Below are positions 55,314 to 64,000 of a DNA stretch of 64,000 nucleotides, piece by piece; position 1 is the first letter of the stretch, and every line of letters begins with the position of its first letter. A model generated the notes under the pieces. It saw only the letters and a list, made by a program, of their open reading frames with translations. It was not told the origin of the DNA and ran no database searches. This DNA is from Mesorhizobium australicum WSM2073 (GTDB lineage Bacteria > Pseudomonadota > Alphaproteobacteria > Rhizobiales > Rhizobiaceae): positions 3,176,001-3,240,000 of the forward strand of contig NC_019973.1 of the NCBI RefSeq assembly GCF_000230995.2, given 5' to 3'. The translations under genes were made by a program, and so were the position numbers.

Positions 55314-55334
55314 CATGGTCAGCAAAGCCGCTGC

Positions 55335-56369
55335 TTACTCGCCCGGGCCCTTGCAGGCCACGATCTGGTCCTTGGTATACGTCGTCCAGTCGGGGATCAT
55401 GATCGAGACCGGCCATTCAGGGCTCAGCGACGGGTCGGCGGCGGCTTTCAGCTTGGCCTTGCCTTCCTCGGTGGCATTCTCCCACAGCTGCGGGTCGACC
55501 AGCACGGTCTGCTGGGCCGGCTTCTTGCCGTCGAGGATCTGCAGCGCCAGCGTCACGCCGGCACCACCGATCGAGCCGGGGTTGGTGACGGCGGCACCCA
55601 CGAGGCCCTTGACCGAGCTCAGCTGGCCGACGAAGCCGGCATTGTCGGCGCCGACCACGGGCACCAGCGGCGCCTGCGATTCGACCAGCGCGTCGACGAT
55701 GACGTTATCGATGCCCGACGTCCACACGCCGTTGAACGGCGTGCCGGTGGCCAGGAAAGACAGCATCTGCTGCTTGGCCTGGTCCTGCTGCCAGCCGGTG
55801 AAGACCTCCTGCGCCACCTTCACGTCGGGGAATTCGGCCAGTGCCTTCTTGAAGCCTTTGTCGCGATCGCTATCGGCCGAAGCGCCCGCCGCGCCGCGCA
55901 TGTAAAACACCTCGCCCTTGCCGCCCATCTGCTGGAACAGCCATTTGGCGCCGAGATACGCATACTGCTCCTGATTGTTGGAAATGATGTAGGCCGACGG
56001 CTCGGTGACCGCCTGGTCGACGGCGACGACGACGATGCCGGCCTTGGTGGCTTCTTCCAGGCCGGCCTTGATGCCGGCCGGGTCGGCGGGGTTGACGACG
56101 ATGGCGTCGACCTTGGCGCTGATCAGGTTGCGGATGTCTTCCAGCTGGCCGGCGGCATCGGTGTTGCGGTGGGCGATGTTGAGCTTGGTCACTTCGCCGG
56201 AGGCGAGCGCCTGCGCCTTCATGGCGCAAACCATTTCCTCGCGCCAGCCATTGCCCTGCACGGTGTTGGAAATGCCGATCGTGTATTTGCCGGCAGCGGA
56301 CGACACGCCCACCGAGGCCAGCAGCGCCGCGCTGGCAAGCAGCGGGACCATGGTCAGATAGTTCTTCAT
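55335..56369 (-). CDS. Sugar ABC transporter substrate-binding protein
   Basis: A 344-residue periplasmic binding protein of the ribose-like type (Peripla_BP_4). The signal peptide (MKNYLTMVPLLASAALLASV, end VSSAA) is followed by KYTIGISNTVQGNGWREEM, then alternating Rossmann-like lobes (DAIVVNPADPAGIKAGLEEA, VVAVDQAVTEPSAYI). ATG 56369 is preferred; 56387 is possible. A 210-bp gap with a palindrome separates it from the ATPase gene. The ligand is not predictable. Confidence 0.92.
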   Translation of the reverse strand: MKNYLTMVPLLASAALLASVGVSSAAGKYTIGISNTVQGNGWREEMVCAMKAQALASGEVTKLNIAHRNTDAAGQLEDIRNLISAKVDAIVVNPADPAGIKAGLEEATKAGIVVVAVDQAVTEPSAYIISNNQEQYAYLGAKWLFQQMGGKGEVFYMRGAAGASADSDRDKGFKKALAEFPDVKVAQEVFTGWQQDQAKQQMLSFLATGTPFNGVWTSGIDNVIVDALVESQAPLVPVVGADNAGFVGQLSSVKGLVGAAVTNPGSIGGAGVTLALQILDGKKPAQQTVLVDPQLWENATEEGKAKLKAAADPSLSPEWPVSIMIPDWTTYTKDQIVACKGPGE

Positions 56370-56458
56370 TTCAGTCTTCCTCCACATTGTTTTTCAGTTC
56401 AGTTTTAACCTGTTGGGCCGCGCCACTCACAATCAGAGTCAAGTGGCTCGCTTTGCCG

Positions 56459-57373
56459 TTACTTGACGAAGGGACGCAGCACGTCGCGGGCGAGCAGAAA
56501 GCCCCGCTTCACCTGCTCGTCGCTGCCTTCAAATCGCCTGTCCTCGTGTTCGATGATGACCGATCCGTCATAACCGGCGCGGTAGAGGCCCGAGAAGAAG
56601 CCGCTCCAGTCGACATCGCCGAGCCCCGGCATGCGCGGCACCTGCCAGCCTATGCCCGCCGATAGAATTCCGCGCTCGTACAAACCATCATGATCAATCA
56701 TCAGGTCCTTGGCGTGGACATGCAGCATATAGGGGCCGAATTCCCGGATGAAGCGGGCCTGGTCGATCATCTGCCAGACCAGATGCGAGGGGTCGAAATT
56801 CATGCCGACATCGCCGCCCCAGGCTTCGAGAATGCGACGCCAGACCTGCGGCGAATAGGCGATGTTGTGCCCGCCCGGCCATTCGTCATGGCTGAAGATC
56901 ATCGGGCAGTTTTCGAAGGCGAGTTTTACCCCGTGGTCGCGCGCATGGGCAACGATTTCCGGCCAGACTTTCAGCGCGTCCTGCCAGTTGACGTCGACTG
57001 TCTTGGAGGCATCGCCGCCGCAGAAGGTGTTGACCAGGGGAACGCCCATGTTGGCGGCCAGGACGATGACCTTCTTCAGGTGGCCGATGACCGCGTCGCG
57101 ATGGGCGGCATCCGGGTGCAGCGGGTTGGGGTAATAACCGAGGCCGGAGACCGTGAGGTTCTTTTCCGCCAGCGATGCAACGATTTCTTTCGCCCGCGAG
57201 GCCGAAGTGCCATCAGCATCGATATGGTTGGTGCCGGCATAGCGGCGGGTCGCGCCGGAGGTTTTCGGCCAGCAGGCGATTTCCAGTGCCTCGAAGCCGA
57301 CAGAGCTTGCCCAGCCGGCGACCTCGCCAAGCGGCGTGTCCGCGAACGGTGCGGTGAGCAGTCCAAGTTTCAT
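56459..57373 (-). CDS. Sugar phosphate isomerase/epimerase (TIM barrel)
   Basis: A 304-residue member of the xylose isomerase-like TIM-barrel family (AP endonuclease 2 superfamily). Metal-ligand candidates lie in LAFENCPMIFSHDEW (Glu), VGMNFDPSHLVWQ (Asp/His), HVHAKDLMID and SVIIEHEDRRF (Glu). It begins MKLGLLTAPFADTPLGEVAG. Probably isomerises or epimerises a sugar or polyol derivative in this catabolic cluster. A second ATG at 57376 is adjacent. Confidence 0.85.
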   Translation of the reverse strand: MKLGLLTAPFADTPLGEVAGWASSVGFEALEIACWPKTSGATRRYAGTNHIDADGTSASRAKEIVASLAEKNLTVSGLGYYPNPLHPDAAHRDAVIGHLKKVIVLAANMGVPLVNTFCGGDASKTVDVNWQDALKVWPEIVAHARDHGVKLAFENCPMIFSHDEWPGGHNIAYSPQVWRRILEAWGGDVGMNFDPSHLVWQMIDQARFIREFGPYMLHVHAKDLMIDHDGLYERGILSAGIGWQVPRMPGLGDVDWSGFFSGLYRAGYDGSVIIEHEDRRFEGSDEQVKRGFLLARDVLRPFVK

Positions 57374-57408
57374 CATGCCTCCCCTGGCCGCGAACCCGCG
57401 ATCGATGC

Positions 57409-58937
57409 CTATAATGCCGATTGTTTGGATCGCTTCAACCTCGCGACCTCATCTTGTTCGAGACTGTGACGGACTGCCGCCATCGGATCGCCCGAAAGCA
57501 GTTCGCCAAGCGCTGACGTGACGGCCTGCCGGAACGTCTCGTCCGCGGCAAGGCCCGGGTCGAATATCGTGTCGATGGCCAGGATGGCGGAAGCCAGCGC
57601 CCGCGCATCGTGGCCGGTTTCGTCCGCAATCGCGGCGACCTTGCCGGCATAGGGATCCGACACCGGCCAGCGCTTGCCGAAGCGCGCCGAGGCCAGGATC
57701 AGATAAGCCATCCAGCCGGCGACCGGCACCGACAGCAGGCCGATGCTGGCCCCCAGGTTCAGGCGGTCGCGGATCGGGTTGAGCAGGCGCTGCACGATTT
57801 TTTGCGAGCCGTCGGTGGCGATCTGGTGGTTGCGATGGCGGATCGCGGTGTTCTTCAACCGGCCAAGGCTCTGCTCGACATAAGCAGATGGATTCATACC
57901 AGCCACCGGCATCAGTGTCGGCAGGGTTTGCTCGACCAGCATGCGCCTGACAAAGACCGAAAGCAGCGGGTCGGCGATGGCATCCGACGTGTGTTCGAGG
58001 CCGGCCAGTACGCCGAGCGTGGCGAGTGTCGTCTGGGCGCCGTTGAGCACCCGCATCTTGAGATGCTCGAACGGGGTGACGTCGTCGACAAAGGTCGCGC
58101 CGGCCAGGTCCCAGCGCGGCATGCGGCCGGCGAACTTTTTCTCGATCACCCATTGCCGGAAGGGTTCGCCGACGGCGACGGCGGCGTCGCGATAGCCGAA
58201 CCGTCGCTTGACGCTGTCGAGATCGTCCTGTGTCACCGCCGGAGCGATGCGGTCGACCATGGCCGAGGGAAAGGCGGCATTGGCCGCGATCCAGTCGGCC
58301 AGGCCATTGCCGCGCCGTTCGGCAAAGCTCCGCACGACATTTTCCAGGATGACGCCGTTGGTCGGAATGTTGTCGCAGGAGAGCAGCGTCAGCTTCGGGC
58401 CATGCGTGGCCCTACGTTGCTCCAGCGCCCGCGTGAGGATACCGGGCACGCTGCGGGGAGCTTCTGGGTTGGCGAGGTCGTGGACGATGTCGGGATGATC
58501 GAGGTCGAGCGCGCCAGTCGAGGGGACATGGCAATAGCCTTTTTCGGTCACCGTCATCGTCACCAGTTCGATATCGGCGGAGACGAGCACCTCGAGCGCC
58601 GGTGCGGCGCTGTCCTGGCTGTCGACCACCTTCACGATGCTGCCGATGACGCGTGCCTCGACATCATCGTTCTCGCGGATCAGCCTTGTGTAGAGGCCGT
58701 CTTGCCGGCCAAGTGTCTCGGCCAGGGCGGGCGGGCGAATGTTGATGCCGACGATGCCCCAGCGGTCGAACCGTCGCGAAAGCAGGTCGTCGGTGTATTC
58801 GGCCTGGTGACAGCGATGGAAGGCGCCGACGCCCAGATGCGCCATGCCTGGTGAGAGCACCGCGCGGTCGTATGACGGCTTTTGCACGGCTGCGGGGAGC
58901 CGCTCCAGCAGTCTGGGCCCGAGCCTTTCGATGGCGT

Positions 58938-58941
<4 letters not shown>
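57409..58941 (-). CDS. Mannitol dehydrogenase / fructuronate reductase family oxidoreductase
   Basis: A 510-residue NAD-dependent polyol or uronate dehydrogenase-type protein. N-terminal cofactor fold HLGVGAFHRCHQAEY, then SCDNIPTNGVILENVV and the catalytic region FEHLKMRVLNGAQTTLATLG. Family members have Lys-x4-Asn-x2-His; here Lys295 and Asn300 are kept but the His position is Gln303. Whether it is an active mannitol-type enzyme is therefore open. Start GTG 58941 overlaps the SDR stop (GTGA), so it is co-translated with it. Confidence 0.88.
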
Positions 58942-59720
<779 letters not shown>

Positions 59721-59798
59721 TCCTCCTCCCGGAACAAAGTTTCTATTTATTGAAATATGGAATGTTGATTCCCGATAGTCAATTGTACCAGCGGCGCC

Positions 59799-60692
59799 TC
59801 ATGTGCCGCGGCGCGCCGCGACGCCTTGGACCAGCGCCATGCCCACCGCCAGCGACGCCGCCAGCGAGCGGAAGCCGGCGAAGTCGGATTCCACCACTTC
59901 CAGCCAGCTGTCCGACAGCCGGATCAGCGGCGAGAAGGTGCTGTCGGTGATGGTGACGATGCGCGCCTTGCGCTCATGCGCGACGGCCACCAGGTCCGGC
60001 GTGATCGAATTGTAGGGGCTGAAGGACACCGCCAGCACGGCGTCGCGTGCGCCAATGCAGCCGACCTGATCGAGCGCGGTCGAGCCGACATTGTCGACCA
60101 GCACATTGCGCACGCCTTGCTGCGAAAGCGTCAGCGACAGATAGGTGGTGACGGGAAAGGCGCGCTTGGAGCCGATGACGTAGATCAGGTCCGCCTTGGC
60201 CAGTGTTGCCACCATCTTCTCGAAGCTTTCGATATCGAAGCCGCTTTCGATGCGGCCGAGCGAGGCCTGCGAGGCGCCAACCATGCCGCGCAGGAAATGC
60301 GTGGCGGCATTGGGCTCGGCCTCGGCGCGCTGCTCGCCGCGGCCTTCCGGCCACGATCCCTTGACGTGGTCCTTGAACAGGCCCTGGAAATCGGAAAAGC
60401 CGGAATAGCCGAAGATCTGGGCGAAGCGCACCAGCGTCGAGGGCTGCACGCCGGCCTGTGCCGCCACTTGGGCAATGGTGCCGAGCGCCACCTCGCTCGG
60501 GTGCTGCCACAGGAAGATCGCCACCTGGCGCAGGCGCTTGGGAAAATGCACGGTGCCGGAAGACAGCACCGCGCGCAACTCCTCATAGGTTCGCGGCTGT
60601 ATATAGCCGAGTGCCGCCAGCGAACGGCCGCGTTTGCGCGTCGCTGCCTCGTCGGCACTGGATCGTCCGGATGGTTTTCTCTCCCCGCTCAT
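59799..60692 (-). CDS. MurR/RpiR-family transcriptional regulator
   Basis: A 297-residue regulator. N-terminal helix-turn-helix (VAAQAGVQPSTLVRFAQIFG, typical RpiR) followed by a SIS sugar-phosphate-binding domain (~130-280, GSKRAFPVTTYLSLTLSQQG). It would sense a phosphosugar intermediate. Located at the head of the minus-strand catabolic cluster and divergent from the Gfo/Idh/MocA gene, so it is the likely pathway regulator. Confidence 0.92.
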   Translation of the reverse strand: MSGERKPSGRSSADEAATRKRGRSLAALGYIQPRTYEELRAVLSSGTVHFPKRLRQVAIFLWQHPSEVALGTIAQVAAQAGVQPSTLVRFAQIFGYSGFSDFQGLFKDHVKGSWPEGRGEQRAEAEPNAATHFLRGMVGASQASLGRIESGFDIESFEKMVATLAKADLIYVIGSKRAFPVTTYLSLTLSQQGVRNVLVDNVGSTALDQVGCIGARDAVLAVSFSPYNSITPDLVAVAHERKARIVTITDSTFSPLIRLSDSWLEVVESDFAGFRSLAASLAVGMALVQGVAARRGT

Positions 60693-60778
60693 GAATTCAG
60701 GCTAGCGCGATACGATCGTTTTACAATATGGATTTTGGAAATGGTGTTCGATGAGGATAGGGCGAGGCTCGGCGATTT

Positions 60779-60858
60779 CGTCATCCCAGGGCGAAGCAGC
60801 CGCGCAGATCCTGGGTCTACGCGCGTCGCTTCGCTCCTTGCTACGCCCTGGGATGACG
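60779..60858. repeat. Palindromic intergenic repeat
   Basis: Perfect 15-bp arms CGTCATCCCAGGGCG (60779-60793) and CGCCCTGGGATGACG (60844-60858) flank a 50-bp core with GCGTCGCTTCGCTCC-like sequence. It lies in the divergent RpiR/Gfo region and resembles dispersed repeats of Mesorhizobium-type genomes. It may occupy the place of a regulatory region. Confidence 0.75.
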
Positions 60859-60889
60859 ACCCCGCTAGTGATCAGCCCGAGGAGAAAAC

Positions 60890-62077
60890 ATGGTCTACGC
60901 AACATCGGATGGATCGACGCGCCAGCGTCTGCGGGTCGGCATGGTCGGCGGCGGCCGCAATGCCTTCATCGGCGCCGTGCATCGGCTGGCCATGCGCCTC
61001 GACGACCAGATCGCGCTGGTTGCCGGCGCGCTGTCGTCCGACCCGGACAATGCCGCCGCCTCGGCCGCCGAGATCGGCATCGCGCCGGAGCGCAGCTATG
61101 CCGAGTACCGCGCCATGGCCAAAGCGGAGGCCGCGCGGCCGGATGGCATAGAGGCGGTCGTCATCGTCACGCCCAACCATCTGCACGCGCCGATCGCCAC
61201 CGCCTTCCTCGAGGCCGGCATCGACGTGATCTGCGACAAACCGCTGTCGACGACGCTGGCGGACGCCGAGGCACTGGTTGCACTCGCGAAGGCGAAAAAC
61301 CGCCGCTTCGTCGTCACGCTCAACAACACCGGCTACGCGATGGTGCGCCAGGCGCGCGAGATGGTGATGGCGGGCGAGCTTGGCCGGGTCGTGTCTGTGC
61401 ATGGCGCCTACATCCAGGACTGGCTGACCAAGCCGATCGATGCCGACGGCCAGAAGCAGGCGGAATGGCGCACCGATCCGGCGAGGGCGGGGCAGTCGGC
61501 GGTGCTGGCCGATATCGGCGTGCATGCCTTCAACCTGGCAGGCTTCATTTCGGGCCGCGAGGCCGAGACGGTGTCGGCCGACCTGTTCACCGCGGTGCCC
61601 GGACGCCGGCTCGACGACAATGCCCATGTGCTGGTGCGCTGGACCGATGGCGCACGCGGCACGATCCTGGCCAGCCAGACGTCGCCCGGCCACTACAACG
61701 ACCTCTCCGTGCGCATTTATGGCGACAGGGCCGGGCTCGAATGGTCGGGCGGCCGGCCGGAGGAACTGCGCTTTTCCAGATATGGCGAGGAAACCCGCAC
61801 GCTGGTGCGCGGCGGCCATGGCTCGACGGAGGAATCCCGCCGCGTGTCGCGCATGCCGGCGGCGCATCCCGAAGGCTATATCGAGGCCTTCGCCAATTTC
61901 TACCGCGACGCCGCCGACATCATCCGAGCCCACCGCTCGGGCGGCGCGGTGGATCCCGCCCGCGCGGCGCGGGTGCCAGACGTGATCGACGGCGCGCGCG
62001 GCGTGAAGTTCGTCGCCGCCGCGGTGGAGTCGAACGCGGCTGGCGGGGCTTGGACCGCGGCCAGGTTTGCGGGATGA
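60890..62077 (+). CDS. Gfo/Idh/MocA-family oxidoreductase
   Basis: A 395-residue NAD(P)-dependent sugar/cyclitol dehydrogenase-like protein. N-terminal Rossmann motif RVGMVGGGRNAF, the family CDKPLS (variant of EKP) motif at ~120 and a catalytic-region DIGVHAFNLAGF (Asp-x3-His) near 205. ATG 60890 follows AGGAG. Divergent from the RpiR gene; its product probably acts on the same imported carbohydrate as the minus-strand cluster. Confidence 0.92.
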   Translation: MVYATSDGSTRQRLRVGMVGGGRNAFIGAVHRLAMRLDDQIALVAGALSSDPDNAAASAAEIGIAPERSYAEYRAMAKAEAARPDGIEAVVIVTPNHLHAPIATAFLEAGIDVICDKPLSTTLADAEALVALAKAKNRRFVVTLNNTGYAMVRQAREMVMAGELGRVVSVHGAYIQDWLTKPIDADGQKQAEWRTDPARAGQSAVLADIGVHAFNLAGFISGREAETVSADLFTAVPGRRLDDNAHVLVRWTDGARGTILASQTSPGHYNDLSVRIYGDRAGLEWSGGRPEELRFSRYGEETRTLVRGGHGSTEESRRVSRMPAAHPEGYIEAFANFYRDAADIIRAHRSGGAVDPARAARVPDVIDGARGVKFVAAAVESNAAGGAWTAARFAG

Positions 62078-62080
62078 ACA

Positions 62081-62112
62081 GCCGACCTCCGAGGGGAGAT
62101 CGGCGGCTTTTG
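62081..62112. terminator. Bidirectional terminator candidate
   Basis: GCCGACCTCC / GGAGATCGGC (one mismatch) followed by GGCTTTT lies between the convergent Gfo/Idh/MocA and NUDIX genes. Confidence 0.65.
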
Positions 62113-62122
62113 CCGTCGGCAA

Positions 62123-62587
62123 CTATTCGATACCCAACTGTTCTGCCAAATCCGACAGCATAGGGCGCTGACCCTGCAGAATCTTCACCCCGGCCTCGGC
62201 CAAGGTGAACCAGCCGGCCCTGTCGACCTCCGGGAATTCCTTCATCGATCCCGACCGCGGCGGCCATTCCATGGTGAAGGTGTTGCTCTTGATGGCGGTC
62301 ACATCGATGTCGGCCTCGACGGACCAAGCCATGACGATCTTGCCGCCCGGTTGCCGATAGTCGCCAAGGCGAGCGAAGGGGCCTTCGACCTTCATGCCGA
62401 GCTCTTCCTCGGTCTCGCGTCGTGCCGCCGCCAATTCGTCCTCGTCCTCGTCGATGAGGCCCTTCGGGATCGACCAGGCGCCATCGTCCTTCTTTGCCCA
62501 GAACGGGCCGCCGGGATGAACCAGCAGCACCCCGATACCGTCATCGCTCCGGCGATAGATCAGCAGACCCGCGCTGCGTTTTGCCAT
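62123..62587 (-). CDS. NUDIX hydrolase
   Basis: A 154-residue pyrophosphohydrolase. Complete Nudix box GLIDEDEDELAAARRETEEE followed by LGM (G-x5-E-x7-RE-x2-EE-x-G). It begins MAKRSAGLLIYRRSDDGIG and has WSIPKG ahead of the box, like diadenosine polyphosphate- or (di)nucleotide-cleaving members. Substrate unknown. The gene stands alone. Confidence 0.92.
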   Translation of the reverse strand: MAKRSAGLLIYRRSDDGIGVLLVHPGGPFWAKKDDGAWSIPKGLIDEDEDELAAARRETEEELGMKVEGPFARLGDYRQPGGKIVMAWSVEADIDVTAIKSNTFTMEWPPRSGSMKEFPEVDRAGWFTLAEAGVKILQGQRPMLSDLAEQLGIE

Positions 62588-62769
62588 GTTTGCATGTCCG
62601 TTTGCGGCACCGGTGCGAAGCCGGCCGATTCTGAGATCATGGCTGCCGATCTTGCACCTGAAAATTGCGACGCTATGTCAGATGCATCCGCATTGCACCT
62701 CATACGCGAGTCCGGCAAACTGATAGCATCGTTTCTGGGGCGGCGTCGAAAATCAGGTGAGGCGTCCGA

Positions 62770-63303
62770 ATGCAGCTGGGTCTGATCGGCTACTACAGCG
62801 ACTTCGTGGTCTATCCCCTGGTGATCGCCATACTGGGGGTGGCCGGACTGATCGAGGCCGGAGAAGAAAGCGCGCCGGACTGGGTCGGCACGATGCTGAT
62901 CTGCCTTGGCCTGTGGACGCTGATCGAATATGTGCTGCACCGTTTCGTGCTGCACCACGTCCCCTGGATCCGGGACCTGCACGACCGTCACCATGTCGAG
63001 GAGCGCAGTCCGGTGGGCACGCCCACCTGGCTCAGCCTGGGCGTGCACGCGCTGGTGGCGTTCCTGCCCGTCTGGACGGTCTCCGACTTCGCGACCGCCA
63101 GCGCGGTGAGTTGCGGGTTGATGCTGGGCTATCTCTGGTACATCAGCGTCCACCACATGATCCACCACTGGCATCCGGCTCATCCGAGCTATCTCTACAC
63201 GCTCAAGCGCCGCCACGCGGTGCACCACCATATCGACGACAACGCCAATTTCGGCGTGACCTCGATATTCTGGGACCGGATTTTCGGCACCGCCAGGCTT
63301 TGA
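62770..63303 (+). CDS. Fatty acid hydroxylase / sterol desaturase superfamily protein
   Basis: A 177-residue membrane protein with di-iron histidine clusters: HRFVLHH, HDRHHVEE, HHMIHHWHPAH and RHAVHHHIDDN. Two or more hydrophobic segments precede and separate them (LVIAILGVAGLI, LGVHALVAFLPVW). Members hydroxylate lipids or carotenoids; with no pathway neighbours the substrate is unknown. Start ATG 62770; the upstream region has only a weak ribosome-binding site (AGGTGAGG). Confidence 0.88.
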   Translation: MQLGLIGYYSDFVVYPLVIAILGVAGLIEAGEESAPDWVGTMLICLGLWTLIEYVLHRFVLHHVPWIRDLHDRHHVEERSPVGTPTWLSLGVHALVAFLPVWTVSDFATASAVSCGLMLGYLWYISVHHMIHHWHPAHPSYLYTLKRRHAVHHHIDDNANFGVTSIFWDRIFGTARL

Positions 63304-63383
63304 CGTGGGGAATCTTTCGACCAGGCGACCAACTTCATTCGTGGTCTGCCGGGCGACGGGAAACGCCCAGCCTGAAATCCATA

Positions 63384-63767
63384 TCAGGCCGAGCGATCTG
63401 GCCAGAATAGCCAGATGAGCGCGGCGGCCATCAAAACCCAAAGTCCGACAATGAATGCGAGACCGCCGCGGCTGGTCGGCCTCGATCGGCGAATGGCCTC
63501 CGCGCGAAACTCCGCCATCAGATCGGCGGGGATCAACTTCACCGCAAGCAGGATGCCAAGCGGCACGATGATCAGATCGTCCAGATATCCGAGTACGGGA
63601 ATGAAATCGGGTATCAGATCGATGGGACTGAGCGCGTAGGCGGCGACCATGCCGGCGGCAAGCTTGGCGTACCAGGGAACGCGAGGATCGCGGGCGGCCA
63701 GCCACAGGGCCATCACATCGCGCTTGATGGCTCTCGCCCATTGCTTTGCCTTGTCGAGGACAGTCAC
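63384..63767 (-). CDS. DUF1232 (YkvA-like) membrane protein
   Basis: A 127-residue protein with the DUF1232 signature ALSPIDLIPDFIPVLGYLDD and the following hydrophobic VPLGILLAVKLIP, plus a C-terminal transmembrane helix (GLAFIVGLWVLMAAALIWLF). Function unknown. It is convergent with the hydroxylase-like gene. Confidence 0.88.
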   Translation of the reverse strand: MTVLDKAKQWARAIKRDVMALWLAARDPRVPWYAKLAAGMVAAYALSPIDLIPDFIPVLGYLDDLIIVPLGILLAVKLIPADLMAEFRAEAIRRSRPTSRGGLAFIVGLWVLMAAALIWLFWPDRSA

Positions 63768-63864
63768 CCGGCAACTCTCTTTGGGAGGCCCCGAACATCG
63801 GCGTCTCCGCTCCTTCCCTCGATCATTGCAGCGATGTCGACGATCCGCAAACTGACTCCTCCAC

Positions 63865-64000
63865 TCAAAGCTCCTTTTCCGCCAGTTCCCTGAATGCGTC
63901 GGGCACCGAGCGGGCCGCCTCCAGCGCCACCGTACCGTAGCCGACCGCCTGTTTGCCGAAACGCTGGCGGATCTTGTCGATGGCGCGGTCGGCGCCGAAG
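63865..64000 (-). CDS. C-terminal end of a probable DNA polymerase IV (DinB), partial
   Basis: Only 44 codons are inside the window; the gene continues past the right edge. The fragment FGADRAIDKIRQRFGKQAVG to VPDAFRELAEKEL resembles the tail of alphaproteobacterial Y-family polymerases. The catalytic palm is not visible, so the name is provisional. Confidence 0.5.
   Translation of the reverse strand, partial: FGADRAIDKIRQRFGKQAVGYGTVALEAARSVPDAFRELAEKEL

Overview
The window is high-GC chromosomal DNA from an alphaproteobacterium, most likely a Mesorhizobium or a close relative in the Rhizobiales. This rests on a CtrA-type TTAA-N7-TTAA box in front of minCDE, a CIRCE element in front of groESL, rhizobial families (Usg, DUF982, DUF1236, HWE-type kinase), RIME-like palindromic intergenic repeats and many divergently paired LysR/TetR/AraC regulators. 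I saw no rRNA, tRNA, CRISPR array, prophage, insertion sequence or origin. The placement is inferred from gene families, not from a database search.

Layout. 0-7 kb: 3' end of a hybrid sensor kinase, the minCDE division-site operon, a sulfotransferase-like gene, a large coiled-coil protein and a two-component pair (kinase plus a response regulator that seems to lack part of its DNA-binding domain). 7-16 kb: a Spy/CpxP-like periplasmic protein divergent from that pair, an RND efflux operon whose outer-membrane component survives only as a C-terminal stub, an HWE/HisKA_2 kinase, a decayed ROK repressor and an RhtA-like exporter. 16-22 kb: a 1,274-residue autotransporter built of about eleven 50-residue repeats, then AraC and LuxR-type regulators. 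22-33 kb: a LysR/quinone-oxidoreductase pair and two tandem three-gene molybdenum hydroxylase operons (2Fe-2S, FAD, Mo subunits) with nearly identical 5' leaders, flanked by a TetR regulator with a palindromic operator candidate.

33-45 kb: LysR/MFS exporter pair, bestrophin, small membrane protein, DUF899 protein preceded by an overlapping 59-residue ORF, a winged-helix regulator, a beta-propeller protein, aldo/keto reductase, GST, a HerA-like ATPase with a probable C-terminal winged helix, and Usg. 45-50 kb: groESL with CIRCE, small hypothetical genes, a frameshifted cupin gene, a candidate small RNA and a DUF1236 protein. 50-62 kb: a long minus-strand carbohydrate or polyol uptake and catabolism cluster (RpiR regulator, SDR, mannitol-dehydrogenase-family enzyme, TIM-barrel isomerase, sugar ABC transporter with two permeases, and a frameshifted nucleoside hydrolase) with a divergent Gfo/Idh/MocA oxidoreductase. 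62-64 kb: NUDIX, fatty-acid-hydroxylase-like and DUF1232 proteins, and the 3' end of a probable DNA polymerase IV gene.

A recurring theme is small-scale gene damage: two single-base frameshifts, a truncated outer-membrane factor, a shredded ROK regulator and an internally shortened response regulator. The frameshifts may be sequencing errors; the truncations are less easily explained that way. I found no clearly new multi-gene system. The most unusual items are the shortened response regulator facing a repeat-bearing promoter, the twin molybdenum hydroxylase operons, the winged-helix HerA-like ATPase, the mannitol-dehydrogenase homologue lacking the expected catalytic His, and the possible sRNA.
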